From Lachnospiraceae bacterium (GTDB lineage Bacteria; Bacillota; Clostridia; Lachnospirales; Lachnospiraceae), in NCBI GenBank assembly GCA_024697065.1, contig JAILGE010000008.1, positions 124,001 through 188,000 on the forward strand: a DNA stretch of 64,000 nucleotides, given 5' to 3'. The notes under the pieces were generated by a model. It was not told where the DNA came from and searched no databases. It saw only the letters and a program-made list of their open reading frames with translations. The position numbers were made by a program, and so were the translations under genes. Numbering within the stretch: position 1 is the first letter of the stretch; each line of letters begins with the position of its first letter. Shown piece by piece: positions 16,831 to 25,696 of this stretch.

Positions 16831-18033
16831 CTATTCAGTCACATTTACATTCTTGATCAGATAATCAAGTACTCTTGCCTGAAGCGCACTCTGTGCAACA
16901 TAAGGATATCCAAAATTATCCACCAGACTGTCAAATCCGGCATCCACATATCCCTGCTCTGCCCAGTATGCCTTTACTTCTTCCTTTGTATTGGTAAGTC
17001 CGGACTCCTTGAAGATGTAATCAAGCTCAAGAGCATACGCAGCCTTTTCCTTAGCCTGTTCATCCAGGAAAGCATTGAAGGCTTCCTCTGTATCATAGCC
17101 GAACATTTCATACTCTGTTCCGGCTTCAAGACCGTACATCTGGAACTGGGCAGCCTGAGAATCATACTGCGCCTTATACTGCTCATCTAAAGTGGCCCGC
17201 ACATTTTCAACATATCCCTCCGGATAGGCATTGATAGCACTGTTTTCGGAAAGAGATGAAGCTACAGCCCTCTTAATGGACTCATCATAGTAATGATCGC
17301 GAAGATACTGCTTATATTCCTCTACAGAATTAAGCCCTTCTCTGTTATTGGCAGCAACAAATTCATCCGTTATCTCCGGAAGTTCATAAATACCCTCTAC
17401 GGTAACATTGAATTCCGCTGTCTTTCCTGCGCGATCCTCATCATAATAATCATCCGCATAATTAACGGACACAGTATAATTATCACCCTTCTTTCGTCCG
17501 ACGAGAGCTTCATCGAATTCTTCTCCGAGAGTGGCAAATCCGATAGTGAGATTTCTTCCTCCGTCCTCCGCAGTTGCGGAATCTGATGATACACCGTCTA
17601 TAGTAGAGGTGTAGGTAACATTAACCTTATCTCCGGACACCGTCATCTTATCGGGATCTTCCGAAAGTGATTCGTAATTTTTCTGGAGATCCTTAAGATC
17701 CTGATCTATTACGGATTCGGGAGCCGTAAGCTCGCTCTTCTTAAAGGAAAGAGAAGCATAATCTACCGTAACATCACCTGCGTTGACACCCTTTATCGTT
17801 CCCTGCTCCGTAAGGGGCTTTGAATAATAAGGGATATTTGCAGCCTTGAGCAGTCCTATCCCAACGATAAGAGCCACAACACATGCCACGATAAGTATGG
17901 GCCAGATATAACCCATGACTCTCTTCTCTCTTTCAGCTTTCCTTGCCTTTTCCTGAGCAAGTCTCTTCTGCTTTGACTTGCTTATTCCCGATTCATTTGA
18001 AGCAGTATCATTATTTGATTTATCTTTGCTCAT
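16831..18033 (-). CDS. Membrane-anchored FKBP / trigger-factor-like peptidyl-prolyl isomerase
   Basis: A 400-residue protein. A charged cytoplasmic N-terminus of about 40 residues rich in Lys, Glu and Ala precedes one membrane helix (YIWPILIVACVVALIVGIGL, about 44-65). The rest should be outside the cell. It contains an FKBP-type PPIase domain (about 150-235, from GDKVNVTYTSTIDG through LGEEFDEALVG to FNVTVEGIYELP), then a helical region resembling the trigger factor C-terminal chaperone arm. Lacking the ribosome-binding domain, it is not the housekeeping trigger factor. Between secDF and recJ, it plausibly folds exported proteins as they leave Sec; that role is inferred. Confidence 0.83.
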   Translation of the reverse strand: MSKDKSNNDTASNESGISKSKQKRLAQEKARKAEREKRVMGYIWPILIVACVVALIVGIGLLKAANIPYYSKPLTEQGTIKGVNAGDVTVDYASLSFKKSELTAPESVIDQDLKDLQKNYESLSEDPDKMTVSGDKVNVTYTSTIDGVSSDSATAEDGGRNLTIGFATLGEEFDEALVGRKKGDNYTVSVNYADDYYDEDRAGKTAEFNVTVEGIYELPEITDEFVAANNREGLNSVEEYKQYLRDHYYDESIKRAVASSLSENSAINAYPEGYVENVRATLDEQYKAQYDSQAAQFQMYGLEAGTEYEMFGYDTEEAFNAFLDEQAKEKAAYALELDYIFKESGLTNTKEEVKAYWAEQGYVDAGFDSLVDNFGYPYVAQSALQARVLDYLIKNVNVTE

Positions 18034-18063
18034 TTTGATCCTTCTTTCGTATATTGATCAATA

Positions 18064-20493
18064 TCAGTCATCATCATCATCCGAAGGCGGGAACTTTTCT
18101 CTGAGAACGTACCATAATGCACCCGTTACACAGATGGATGAATAAGTACCGCATGTGATACCGATGATAAGAGGAAGTGCGAATTCCCTGATGGAAGAAA
18201 CACCGAGTATGTAGAGTATAACAACCATGATTACTGTAGTCAGTGAAGTAAAGATACTTCTTGAAAGTGTCTGGCTGATACTCTTGTTTACCATACCCTC
18301 GAGGGTATCCTTCTTGCGCATCGCGCGAAGATTCTCCCTGATTCGGTCAAAAATAACGATGGTCGCATTGATGGAATAACCGACGATCGTAAGCATACAT
18401 GCGATAAATGTTGAGCTTACCGACAGTCTTACCAATGCATAGAATGTAAGTGTTACCAATACGTCATGCACAAGAGCTGCCACGGAGCTGATACCGAAAC
18501 GGATATCACTGAATCTGAACCAGATGTAGATCAGCATACATAATACAGCAACTCCCACAGCCATAAGGGATTCCTTCTTCATCTCTCCAGAGATGGTGGA
18601 ACCTATCGTCTCTGCAGTGATGCGCTCAGCACCGATACCGTAAGCACTCAGCATATAATCGATAAACTGCTGACGTTCTTCAGTATTCATAACACGGCTC
18701 TTGAAGATAACTTCGTTGGTATCATTTACGCTCTGGAATGATACGTTTGCATCTCCCGTGATCTTCTCAAGTTCGGGGATGATCTGTGAATCGATAACAT
18801 CCTGTGAAGGAACAGTATCAAATACAACCGTAGTAGCAGTACCGCCCTTGAATTCCAAACTGTAATTAAGTGCATCTCCCCTGGTGGCACCAAAGAAGAT
18901 CATAGCTGCGATACCGAGTCCGATCATACCGAGAGAAACACCAAAGAAGATCTTCTTCTTTGAAAGGAAAGCAATGATCTTATCTTCCTTCTGCTTCTCT
19001 TTTGCAGATACCATATATAAGCCGGGGGCTGTAAGTCCTACGGCATAGAAAGCATTTACCAGCGTTTTGGTGACAAACAGTGCGGTGAACATCGAAAGGA
19101 TGATACCGAGAGCAAGTGTGTAACCGAAGCCCTTGATGGTTCCGCTTCCCATTGCGATGAGCACGACTGCCGCGATAAGAGTTGTGATATTACCGTCAAT
19201 GATGGCCGAAAGAGCCTTGGAGAATCCGGCTTTGATTGCTTCTTCCACAGTACTGCCGGCTTTAAGCTCTTCCTTTATTCTGGCGAATATGATAACGTTC
19301 GCGTCAACCGCCATTCCCACAGACAGGATGATACCTGCGATACCGGGAAGTGTAAGTGTGAGTTCAAAGAGATTTATAAGGAGTATCACAAGCATCGAAT
19401 AAAGAACAAGTGCTATAGAGCTTGCGAAACCGGGAAGTCTGTAGATCACGCACATGAAGATCACGATGATGGCAAGACCTATAAGACCTGCGATTATACT
19501 TGTCTTAACAGCATCCGTACCAAGCTGTGCACCTACTACATTGGAACGGAGTTCCTGAAGTTCCAGCTTAAGACCACCTATCCTTATATTCTGGGCAAGA
19601 GTCTCCGCTTCCTGTGAATCTGCCATTCCGGTGATCTGAGCGCTTCCGCCATCTATCCTTCCCTGAACGGTGGGAACAGAAAGCATCTCACCGTCATAGT
19701 AAATACCGATGGTTCCCGCAAGATTGGGCTTTCCGTAAGCTTCACCCGTAGCATCCGCAAATTTCTGTGCTCCTTCGGGAGTGAAATCAAGACTTACGAT
19801 ATACTGAACTATGTTGTATTCATCCGAATAAGCCTTTCCTTCCGCCGAAGCAACATCGGTACCGGAAAGCACTGCATCACCTGCAGCAACGATCTCATCA
19901 ATAGGCTTTGTAAGTGTATATACAGGCTTTGTGTGTGCCTCATTTGTTACGGTATATACAACATTCTGACCTGCTTCATTAACATACAGATCGTTTGTCT
20001 CCTCATCATAGAGGTAATTAACATTATTGACGGGAACGAATTTTGTATCATCTTCCTGCATTACCTGCTGTTTTCCCACAGCCGTTCTGAGGGGCTCATA
20101 GTTGAAGCTTCCGTCTGCAGAACTTACTGCACGAAGAAAATAAAGTGAACCGGGATTACCGAGATCGGCAAGGATCGCATTGGCATCCGTAACGCCTGGG
20201 ATCTCGATACTGATCCTTCTGTCACCCTCAGGGTAAACATTGGATTCGGTAGAATACTGGTCTACTCTCTTCCTTAATTTGAAGACCGTATCATTAAGAT
20301 CTTCCTTGGAAGGAGCCTCGTCTCCTACAACTTCGTAAGTGATGCTGACACCACCGGCAAGATCGAGGCCGAGCTTTGTGGTCCCGGCTGAAAGATACCC
20401 GTCACTGCCTGTGCCGTTTAGCATCACATAGGCTGCGCCCACCAGCGCCGCGATCATGAGTATGATCGCTATTATCCCAGTTGACTTTTTCAT
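18064..20493 (-). CDS. secDF: Fused protein translocase subunit SecDF
   Basis: SecD and SecF in one 809-residue chain. It uses the proton motive force to help pull exported proteins out of SecYEG. The SecD half has the N-terminal helix, the DLAGGVSITYEV motif, a large extracytoplasmic P1 region (about 60-300) and six helices with GMAVDANVIIFARIKEEL. The SecF half begins near residue 515, with SLEFKGGT and a second set of helices including VGYSINATIVIFDRIREN. The C-terminus ends in five consecutive aspartates. Fusion is known in several Firmicutes. It lies 50 bases downstream of scfB, a frequent clostridial arrangement. Confidence 0.96.
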   Translation of the reverse strand: MKKSTGIIAIILMIAALVGAAYVMLNGTGSDGYLSAGTTKLGLDLAGGVSITYEVVGDEAPSKEDLNDTVFKLRKRVDQYSTESNVYPEGDRRISIEIPGVTDANAILADLGNPGSLYFLRAVSSADGSFNYEPLRTAVGKQQVMQEDDTKFVPVNNVNYLYDEETNDLYVNEAGQNVVYTVTNEAHTKPVYTLTKPIDEIVAAGDAVLSGTDVASAEGKAYSDEYNIVQYIVSLDFTPEGAQKFADATGEAYGKPNLAGTIGIYYDGEMLSVPTVQGRIDGGSAQITGMADSQEAETLAQNIRIGGLKLELQELRSNVVGAQLGTDAVKTSIIAGLIGLAIIVIFMCVIYRLPGFASSIALVLYSMLVILLINLFELTLTLPGIAGIILSVGMAVDANVIIFARIKEELKAGSTVEEAIKAGFSKALSAIIDGNITTLIAAVVLIAMGSGTIKGFGYTLALGIILSMFTALFVTKTLVNAFYAVGLTAPGLYMVSAKEKQKEDKIIAFLSKKKIFFGVSLGMIGLGIAAMIFFGATRGDALNYSLEFKGGTATTVVFDTVPSQDVIDSQIIPELEKITGDANVSFQSVNDTNEVIFKSRVMNTEERQQFIDYMLSAYGIGAERITAETIGSTISGEMKKESLMAVGVAVLCMLIYIWFRFSDIRFGISSVAALVHDVLVTLTFYALVRLSVSSTFIACMLTIVGYSINATIVIFDRIRENLRAMRKKDTLEGMVNKSISQTLSRSIFTSLTTVIMVVILYILGVSSIREFALPLIIGITCGTYSSICVTGALWYVLREKFPPSDDDDD

Positions 20494-20542
20494 AGTTGAA
20501 TCTCCTTGATATTTATTTCCGGTATACCCGGTATATCACTTT

Positions 20543-21916
20543 TTATTCTTCTTCCGCAGCCGCTACCTTGAGCATAATCGCGCATTCCACACGCTTACGC
20601 TGAAGTTCGCATCCCACTTCGTAAGCGCCGTATATATCGCCCGTGAAGTGCTGTGAATTGGCCATGCATCCGCCGCTGCAATAGTAGCGGGCAAAGCATT
20701 TGCTGCAATCCGGCTTGGAATAAACATTACAGTCATGGAACTTCTTCTGAAGAGCCGTATTCTTTATTCCTTCATATATGGAACCGAGCTTGTAATCCTC
20801 CTGACCCACGAACTGATGGCAGGGATAAATATCTCCCCAGGGTGTTACGGATACATATTCGCATCCCGCACCGCATCCCGATAATCTCTTATATACACAG
20901 GGACCGCCTTCAAGATCGATCATGAAGTGGAAGAAATTAAAAGCATTTCCTTCACGTCTGCGCTTTATCATATCGTCCGCAAGGATATCATACTGTTCAA
21001 GAAGTACGGGGATATCCTCTGTGGTCAGAGCATAATCCTCTGTTGCAGGTGCTACCACGGGTTCAACAGAGATCTGCTTGAAGCCCAGGTCTGCCAGATG
21101 CATGACATCTTTTGCGAAATCCGTATTGAAATGGGTATAGGTACCTCTCACATAATAATTGGTCTGACCGCGTGATTCGGCTGCCTTGATATACTTGGGA
21201 ACGATCTCATCGTAACTTCCCTGTCCGCCGCGATAAGGGCGCATACGGTCGTTAACTTCCTTTCTTCCGTCGATGGAAAGGACGAGATTGCTCATTTCCT
21301 TATTTGCAAATTCGAGGATATCATCATTAAGAAGTGTACCGTTAGTGGTAAGAGTAAAACGGAATTTCTTGTTCTTCTCCTTCTCGATGCTTCTTCCGTA
21401 AGCAACGAGCTGCTTTACCACATCCCAGTTAAGAAGAGGCTCTCCTCCGAAGAAATCCACTTCAAGATTATGTCTGGAGCCCGAATGCTCCACAAGATAA
21501 TCAAGAGCCTGTTTTCCGACCTCATAGCTCATTACAGCACAGGGGCCGTTGTATTCACCCTTGCCGGCAAAACAGTATTTGCAGCCGAGATTGCAGGCAT
21601 GGGCAATGTGAAGACACATAGCTTTCACTACTGTCTCACGGTTCATAAACTTATCTATGGAATCAACATACTCATCTTTGGAAAAAAGCATTCCCTGATC
21701 TTTCAGGGTAAGTATTTCTTCTATCGCTTCCTTCCTGTCGGTATCCATGAGGGAGCCACCGTATTTTACAGCGAGCTCATCATCACTCATACCTGCTTCA
21801 ACGTCTTTTTCAACCTCCGGGATCATGTCATAAACCAGATCGTCTACCACATGAACACTCCCGGAATTTACATCCAGGACTATGTTATAGCCATGGCTTT
21901 TATATTCATGAATCAT
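20543..21916 (-). CDS. scfB: Thioether cross-link-forming SCIFF peptide maturase (radical SAM/SPASM)
   Basis: A radical-SAM enzyme of about 457 residues. It installs thioether bonds between cysteines of the SCIFF peptide and alpha/beta/gamma carbons of partner residues (ranthipeptide class). The [4Fe-4S] motif CNLGCKYC lies near residue 105. A SPASM/twitch C-terminal domain has CGAGCEYVSV, PCHQF, CNVYSKPDCSKCFARYYCSGGC and a last Cys in VGCEL for auxiliary clusters. The N-terminal stretch from NGYNIVL-like HGYNIVLDVNSGSVHVVDD is the peptide-recognition region typical of the family. I used the ATG at 21916, since homologues start with a similar MIH; a GTG at 21937 would add seven residues. The substrate gene scfA lies 76 bases upstream. 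Confidence 0.96.
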   Translation of the reverse strand: MIHEYKSHGYNIVLDVNSGSVHVVDDLVYDMIPEVEKDVEAGMSDDELAVKYGGSLMDTDRKEAIEEILTLKDQGMLFSKDEYVDSIDKFMNRETVVKAMCLHIAHACNLGCKYCFAGKGEYNGPCAVMSYEVGKQALDYLVEHSGSRHNLEVDFFGGEPLLNWDVVKQLVAYGRSIEKEKNKKFRFTLTTNGTLLNDDILEFANKEMSNLVLSIDGRKEVNDRMRPYRGGQGSYDEIVPKYIKAAESRGQTNYYVRGTYTHFNTDFAKDVMHLADLGFKQISVEPVVAPATEDYALTTEDIPVLLEQYDILADDMIKRRREGNAFNFFHFMIDLEGGPCVYKRLSGCGAGCEYVSVTPWGDIYPCHQFVGQEDYKLGSIYEGIKNTALQKKFHDCNVYSKPDCSKCFARYYCSGGCMANSQHFTGDIYGAYEVGCELQRKRVECAIMLKVAAAEEE

Positions 21917-21942
21917 AAAAAATTTACCTGTATACACTAACA

Positions 21943-21968
21943 GAGCAGCGGCAAACCTACCGCTGCTC
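21943..21968 (-). other. Intercistronic hairpin between scfA and scfB
   Basis: A nine-pair perfect stem (gagcagcgg/ccgctgctc) with an eight-base loop, 25 bases after the scfA stop. There is no T-run after it, so it is more likely a partial attenuator or an mRNA 3'-end stabiliser that raises precursor over maturase levels. Confidence 0.65.
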
Positions 21969-21992
21969 CATCATTTCTCTCTTTTGTCAAAA

Positions 21993-22139
21993 TTATTTGG
22001 ACAGCTGCTCGCAGCTCTGATTTCCTACTGTGCAGGAAGTCTTGCAAGCTGACTGGCATGATGTCTGGCACTCACCGCATCCGCCTGTCTTTAAGCTCTT
22101 CTTTAAATCTCTAGTGTTAAGTGTCTTGATATGCTTCAT
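21993..22139 (-). CDS. scfA: SCIFF ranthipeptide precursor (six cysteines in forty-five)
   Basis: A 48-residue peptide easily missed by length filters. The leader MKHIKTLNTRDLKKSLKTGG is followed by a core with exactly six cysteines (GGCGECQTSCQSAC then KTSCTVGNQSCEQL), each a few residues apart. This matches the near-universal clostridial SCIFF peptide. GGAGG nine bases before the ATG and a consensus promoter at 22176-22204 support expression. The maturase gene follows immediately. SCIFF is proposed to act in quorum-type signalling or regulation in some Clostridia, but its role is not settled; export and cleavage cannot be judged from this sequence. Confidence 0.96.
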   Translation of the reverse strand: MKHIKTLNTRDLKKSLKTGGCGECQTSCQSACKTSCTVGNQSCEQLSK

Positions 22140-22175
22140 CACTTTATCCTCCAAATTGATATTACAACTTTCGCT

Positions 22176-22204
22176 ATTCTATCACAACTTATCTGCTCTG
22201 TCAA
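22176..22204 (-). promoter_or_regulatory. Sigma-A promoter of scfA
   Basis: On the minus strand TTGACA (22204-22199), 17 bases, then TAGAAT (22181-22176) with TG one base before it. Transcription would start about 30 bases before the scfA ATG. Confidence 0.8.
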
Positions 22205-22213
22205 AACGCCTCT

Positions 22214-23614
22214 CTATTCGGCTTTGAAAAAATCCGCCGTCTCATTTTCCCCTTCGTCGCGGTCTTCATTTTCTTCATTATCGCCGTCTTTTCCGGGCAT
22301 TTTTTCCGGGAGCCTTGCTATTACGGAAAGGATACGATTATTCTCCGCCTTCTCAACCTTGAGCACGGTACCGTCTTCAAGAGCAACCTCTTCCCCTTCC
22401 TCCGGTAGCCTGTCATTTAATTTCTCGATAATGATACCGCTTATGGAATCATAATCATCACTTTCAAGCTCTGTCCCCAGAACATCATTGATATCATCAA
22501 GCTTCATGGTGCCTTCGATGCGATACATACGCTCTCCCAGAGATTGGATCTTCTCATCCTCATCCTGATCGTATTCGTCTCTTATCTCTCCGAAGATCTC
22601 CTCTATCATGTCTTCCAGAGTGATCATTCCTTCCGCTGCACCGTACTCGTTAAGCACTATCGTTACCGAAGCATTGCGTCCCCTCATCTCACTCATCAAT
22701 TCTGATATCTTTTTATACTCATAAGTATAATAGACCTCCCTCATGATGCTCTTAATCCTGAATTTCTTAGCTTCATCCAGGAAAAGGACGTCCTTCAGGT
22801 TTACCATTCCCACTATATTGTCGGGATTATCCTCATAGATGGGTATCCTGGTATAGAGATGCTCTTTGAAAAGTTCCATGAGCTCCTCTAAGGAAGTATG
22901 GATATCTGCCATCACCATATTTACTCTTGGCACCATTATGTCTTTTGCTTTGGCGTCGGAAAAATCAAACATGTTATGGATCATTTCCCGCTCTTCGCTC
23001 TCTATCACACCCTGCTTATGGCTTGTATCAACATAAGAAAGGATCTCGCTTTCGGATATGCTCACGATCTTTTTGTTGGGATCGATCTTTAAGAGTCTCA
23101 ATATCCCGTTCGAAAGCTTGTCTATCACAAATACTATGGGGAAAAGGATTATCATCAGCAGATTGATGACAGGCGCGAAGCTGTAGGTCAGTTTCTCATT
23201 CTTCAACATGGCCGTGGTCTTGGGAACTATCTCGCCGAAAAGCAGTACAACAACGGTCAGCACACCCGTAATTATACCCACCGCCCATGATCCGAAGACA
23301 TCCGTAGCCAGCACTGTAGCCAGTGCGGATGCGGAGATATTTACGATATTATTTCCCACAAGAATAGTACTGAGAAGCCTGCTGTATTTTGACAGAAGCT
23401 TAAGCACCAGTTTTGCTTTGGCAGATCCTTCATCCGCCAGGGTTTTCAGCCTTACTCTGTTAACCGTGGAAAAAGCTGTCTCGGAAGCCGAGAAAAATGC
23501 TGAACACAATATCAGTACTATCAGAATGACCAATTGTGTAAGATTGGTATCGCTAAACTCGATACCGTTAAATAGAGTGCCGTCACTGACGGCGCCTGTA
23601 CCGGCAGGGTCCAT
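22214..23614 (-). CDS. CNNM/CorC-type (hemolysin-family) membrane protein with CBS domains
   Basis: A 466-residue protein with an N-terminal CNNM transmembrane domain (four hydrophobic segments, about 25-205, including SAFFSASETAFSTVNRVRL and VGNNIVNI). Two CBS domains follow (about 210-345, beginning MVPRVNMVMADI), then a CorC_HlyC C-terminal domain (GMITLEDMIEEIFGEIRDEYD and beyond). An acidic tail of about 35 residues ends the protein. Characterised relatives (CorB, MpfA) export or regulate magnesium; older annotation as hemolysin is misleading. It follows the HD-GYP gene by 20 bases. Confidence 0.92.
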   Translation of the reverse strand: MDPAGTGAVSDGTLFNGIEFSDTNLTQLVILIVLILCSAFFSASETAFSTVNRVRLKTLADEGSAKAKLVLKLLSKYSRLLSTILVGNNIVNISASALATVLATDVFGSWAVGIITGVLTVVVLLFGEIVPKTTAMLKNEKLTYSFAPVINLLMIILFPIVFVIDKLSNGILRLLKIDPNKKIVSISESEILSYVDTSHKQGVIESEEREMIHNMFDFSDAKAKDIMVPRVNMVMADIHTSLEELMELFKEHLYTRIPIYEDNPDNIVGMVNLKDVLFLDEAKKFRIKSIMREVYYTYEYKKISELMSEMRGRNASVTIVLNEYGAAEGMITLEDMIEEIFGEIRDEYDQDEDEKIQSLGERMYRIEGTMKLDDINDVLGTELESDDYDSISGIIIEKLNDRLPEEGEEVALEDGTVLKVEKAENNRILSVIARLPEKMPGKDGDNEENEDRDEGENETADFFKAE

Positions 23615-23634
23615 AAGATCCTCTTGTTACCTCC

Positions 23635-24864
23635 TTAACTGTTCTCCGCTCCGTATTCCGAACGGATCTTGTCCGTAAAACCTTCTTTTATCAGATCCAC
23701 CATGAGAGGGACGAGCTCAGGATCAAACTGTGTCCCGGAATTGCTTTCAAGCTCGGCTATGATCCTGTCATTATCGTAGGGCTCACGATAGCTTCTGTGT
23801 GAATTCATGGTATCGAAGGAGTCTGCGATGCAAATGATCCTTGCAGTAAGAGGGATCGTCCTCTCCCTCAGTCCCTCGGGGAATCCCTTTCCGTCAAATC
23901 GCTCATGATGGTAATGTGCACCGTCCCTGATATTGGGTATCGCAGTAAACTTTGTCAGTATCTCATCACCTATAAGCGTATGGGTCTTTATCGTCTCATA
24001 CTCTTCTTCCGTAAGCTTATCGGGCTTTCTGAGTATAGCATCCGGTATGCCTATCTTGCCGGCATCATGAAGAAGCGCAGCATAATAAAGGTCATTCAGC
24101 TCCTCGCCTTCTATTCCGTATCTGGCAGCGATCTCTTTACTGTAAATGGCAACTCTCACGGAATGACCCTTGGTATAAGGATCTCTGGCATCGATAAAGT
24201 TGGTGAATGTGGTGATCGCCTGCTTTATGATAAGCCTGTCTCTTTCCCTTTGTCTCTTCAGGCTCTCAACTCTTGCATAGCTGACAAGATGTATTGTAAA
24301 GAAGAATAACCATACCCCCGTAAGAGCTACAAGCACATAGAATGCAGGAAGCTGCTTTACTTCAAGCGGGAGATAACCTCTGATCTCGTAACCTTCAAGC
24401 ACCAGATCTTCGGAAGTATAAAGGACCGTACCGAAAGTAACTTCCGCATTACCTTCTACCTGATTCAGATTATCATCGGGAGCAAAAGACATGGTATTGG
24501 CATCAGTATGAAATTCGCCGTTCCATGAACTGTCAATCACTACCGGAACATTGAATTGCAGCGTGGCCTTCCAGTTTTTTAAAGGTCCGTTTGTATGATT
24601 GAAAACAGTAAAGTCATATTCTCCTCCGACGGGGATGTCAGGATGATTGTTCTCATCCGTCCAGCGCTTGTCCAGAGGATTTACCATCTTGATGACGATG
24701 CCGCCTTTATCTCTTTTGGTGAAAACCTGTTCTTTGCCTGATTCGGCATTGATATAGACAAAAAGGGCAGAAAAAGCAATTGCCAAGGCAAGTGCCATTA
24801 CCAGATATATAAATAAGGCTTTCCCCTTCAGATAATCTTTCAAACCGCGTTCTTCCCCTCTCAC
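23635..24864 (-). CDS. Membrane HD-GYP domain phosphodiesterase with extracytoplasmic beta-rich domain
   Basis: A 409-residue protein. After a short cytoplasmic lead comes a membrane helix (about 15-38). An extracytoplasmic region of about 130 residues follows, whose pattern (FTVFNHTNGPLKNWKATLQF, then ssWNGEF) resembles a cellulose-binding-like beta-sandwich. A second helix (about 178-198) leads to a cytoplasmic HD-GYP domain. The HD motif is HDAGKIGIPD, and HHERFDGKGFPEGL has GFP in place of GYP. HD-GYP proteins usually hydrolyse cyclic di-GMP. The start shown is GTG; a TTG at 24843 with GGGG upstream is an alternative. It may sense an extracellular carbohydrate and adjust c-di-GMP, which is inference. 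Confidence 0.86.
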   Translation of the reverse strand: MRGEERGLKDYLKGKALFIYLVMALALAIAFSALFVYINAESGKEQVFTKRDKGGIVIKMVNPLDKRWTDENNHPDIPVGGEYDFTVFNHTNGPLKNWKATLQFNVPVVIDSSWNGEFHTDANTMSFAPDDNLNQVEGNAEVTFGTVLYTSEDLVLEGYEIRGYLPLEVKQLPAFYVLVALTGVWLFFFTIHLVSYARVESLKRQRERDRLIIKQAITTFTNFIDARDPYTKGHSVRVAIYSKEIAARYGIEGEELNDLYYAALLHDAGKIGIPDAILRKPDKLTEEEYETIKTHTLIGDEILTKFTAIPNIRDGAHYHHERFDGKGFPEGLRERTIPLTARIICIADSFDTMNSHRSYREPYDNDRIIAELESNSGTQFDPELVPLMVDLIKEGFTDKIRSEYGAENS

Positions 24865-24895
24865 AGTCTTAAAACATGGCCGGGTCTTTTTCAGA

Positions 24896-25696
24896 TCATT
24901 TACGTGAACCGATTCTCTGTCTTACCACTTCATATGCAAGCACTCCTGCAGCGACCGAAGCGTTAAGAGAATCAAGAGGTCCCTCCATAGGTATTTTAAC
25001 ATGAAAATCACATTTCTCGGATACCAGCCGGCTTACCCCGTCCCCTTCCGAACCGATGACAAGACCAAGAGCCCCCGTGAGATTGCAGTCATACATTATA
25101 TCTCCGGACATTTCAGCACATGCAAACCACATGCCTTTTTTCTTAAGTTCTTCTATCGTCTGCGACAGATTTGTCACTTTTGCAACAGGGATGTAATTGA
25201 TCGCACCCGCTGATGTCCTGGCTACTGTGGGTGTAAGGCCAACAGCTCTGTTCTTGGGGATGATCACGCCGTGAGCTCCGGCCTGGCATGCCGTCCTTAT
25301 TATCGCACCGAGATTATGCGGATCCTCTATCCCGTCAAGCAAAAAGATAAAAGGAGCTTCGCCCTTATCTTCCGCTGCTCTCAGGATATCCTCCACTTCC
25401 GCGTAGGCATAAGCGGCAGCCACCGCTATGACACCCTGATGCGTCCCGGTCTCACTCATCTGGTCCAGACGCTCCCTGGTAACGAAATGGATCACCGCAT
25501 CACGCTTTTTGGCTTCACGTTTTATTGTCTGTATGGGGCCGTCCTGACAACCGTCAAGGATAAAGATCTTATCGATGGTCCTGCCTGCACGGAAAGCCTC
25601 CGTCACGGCATTTCTGCCTTCTATGTAATTTTCATGTATGCGACTGTTTCCTTCTGCCGCATTATCATTCATCATCTGTTTCTTATTTTCTTTCAT
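24896..25696 (-). CDS. rlmB: 23S rRNA 2'-O-ribose methyltransferase, RlmB/TrmH (SpoU) family
   Basis: A SpoU-class knotted methyltransferase. The N-terminal substrate-binding domain (IEGRNAVTEAF to HQGVIAVAAAY) is followed by the SPOUT domain with its three motifs: NLGAIIRTACQAGAHGVI, LVIGSEGDGVSRLV, and IPMEGPLDSLNASVAAGVLAYE. By context (cysS-mrnC-rlmB, conserved in Firmicutes) it should modify G2251 in 23S rRNA. I chose the ATG at 25696, giving 266 residues and a 14-base overlap with mrnC. Upstream in-frame starts lie deep inside mrnC, and the next ATG is at 25675. Confidence 0.93.
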   Translation of the reverse strand: MKENKKQMMNDNAAEGNSRIHENYIEGRNAVTEAFRAGRTIDKIFILDGCQDGPIQTIKREAKKRDAVIHFVTRERLDQMSETGTHQGVIAVAAAYAYAEVEDILRAAEDKGEAPFIFLLDGIEDPHNLGAIIRTACQAGAHGVIIPKNRAVGLTPTVARTSAGAINYIPVAKVTNLSQTIEELKKKGMWFACAEMSGDIMYDCNLTGALGLVIGSEGDGVSRLVSEKCDFHVKIPMEGPLDSLNASVAAGVLAYEVVRQRIGSRK

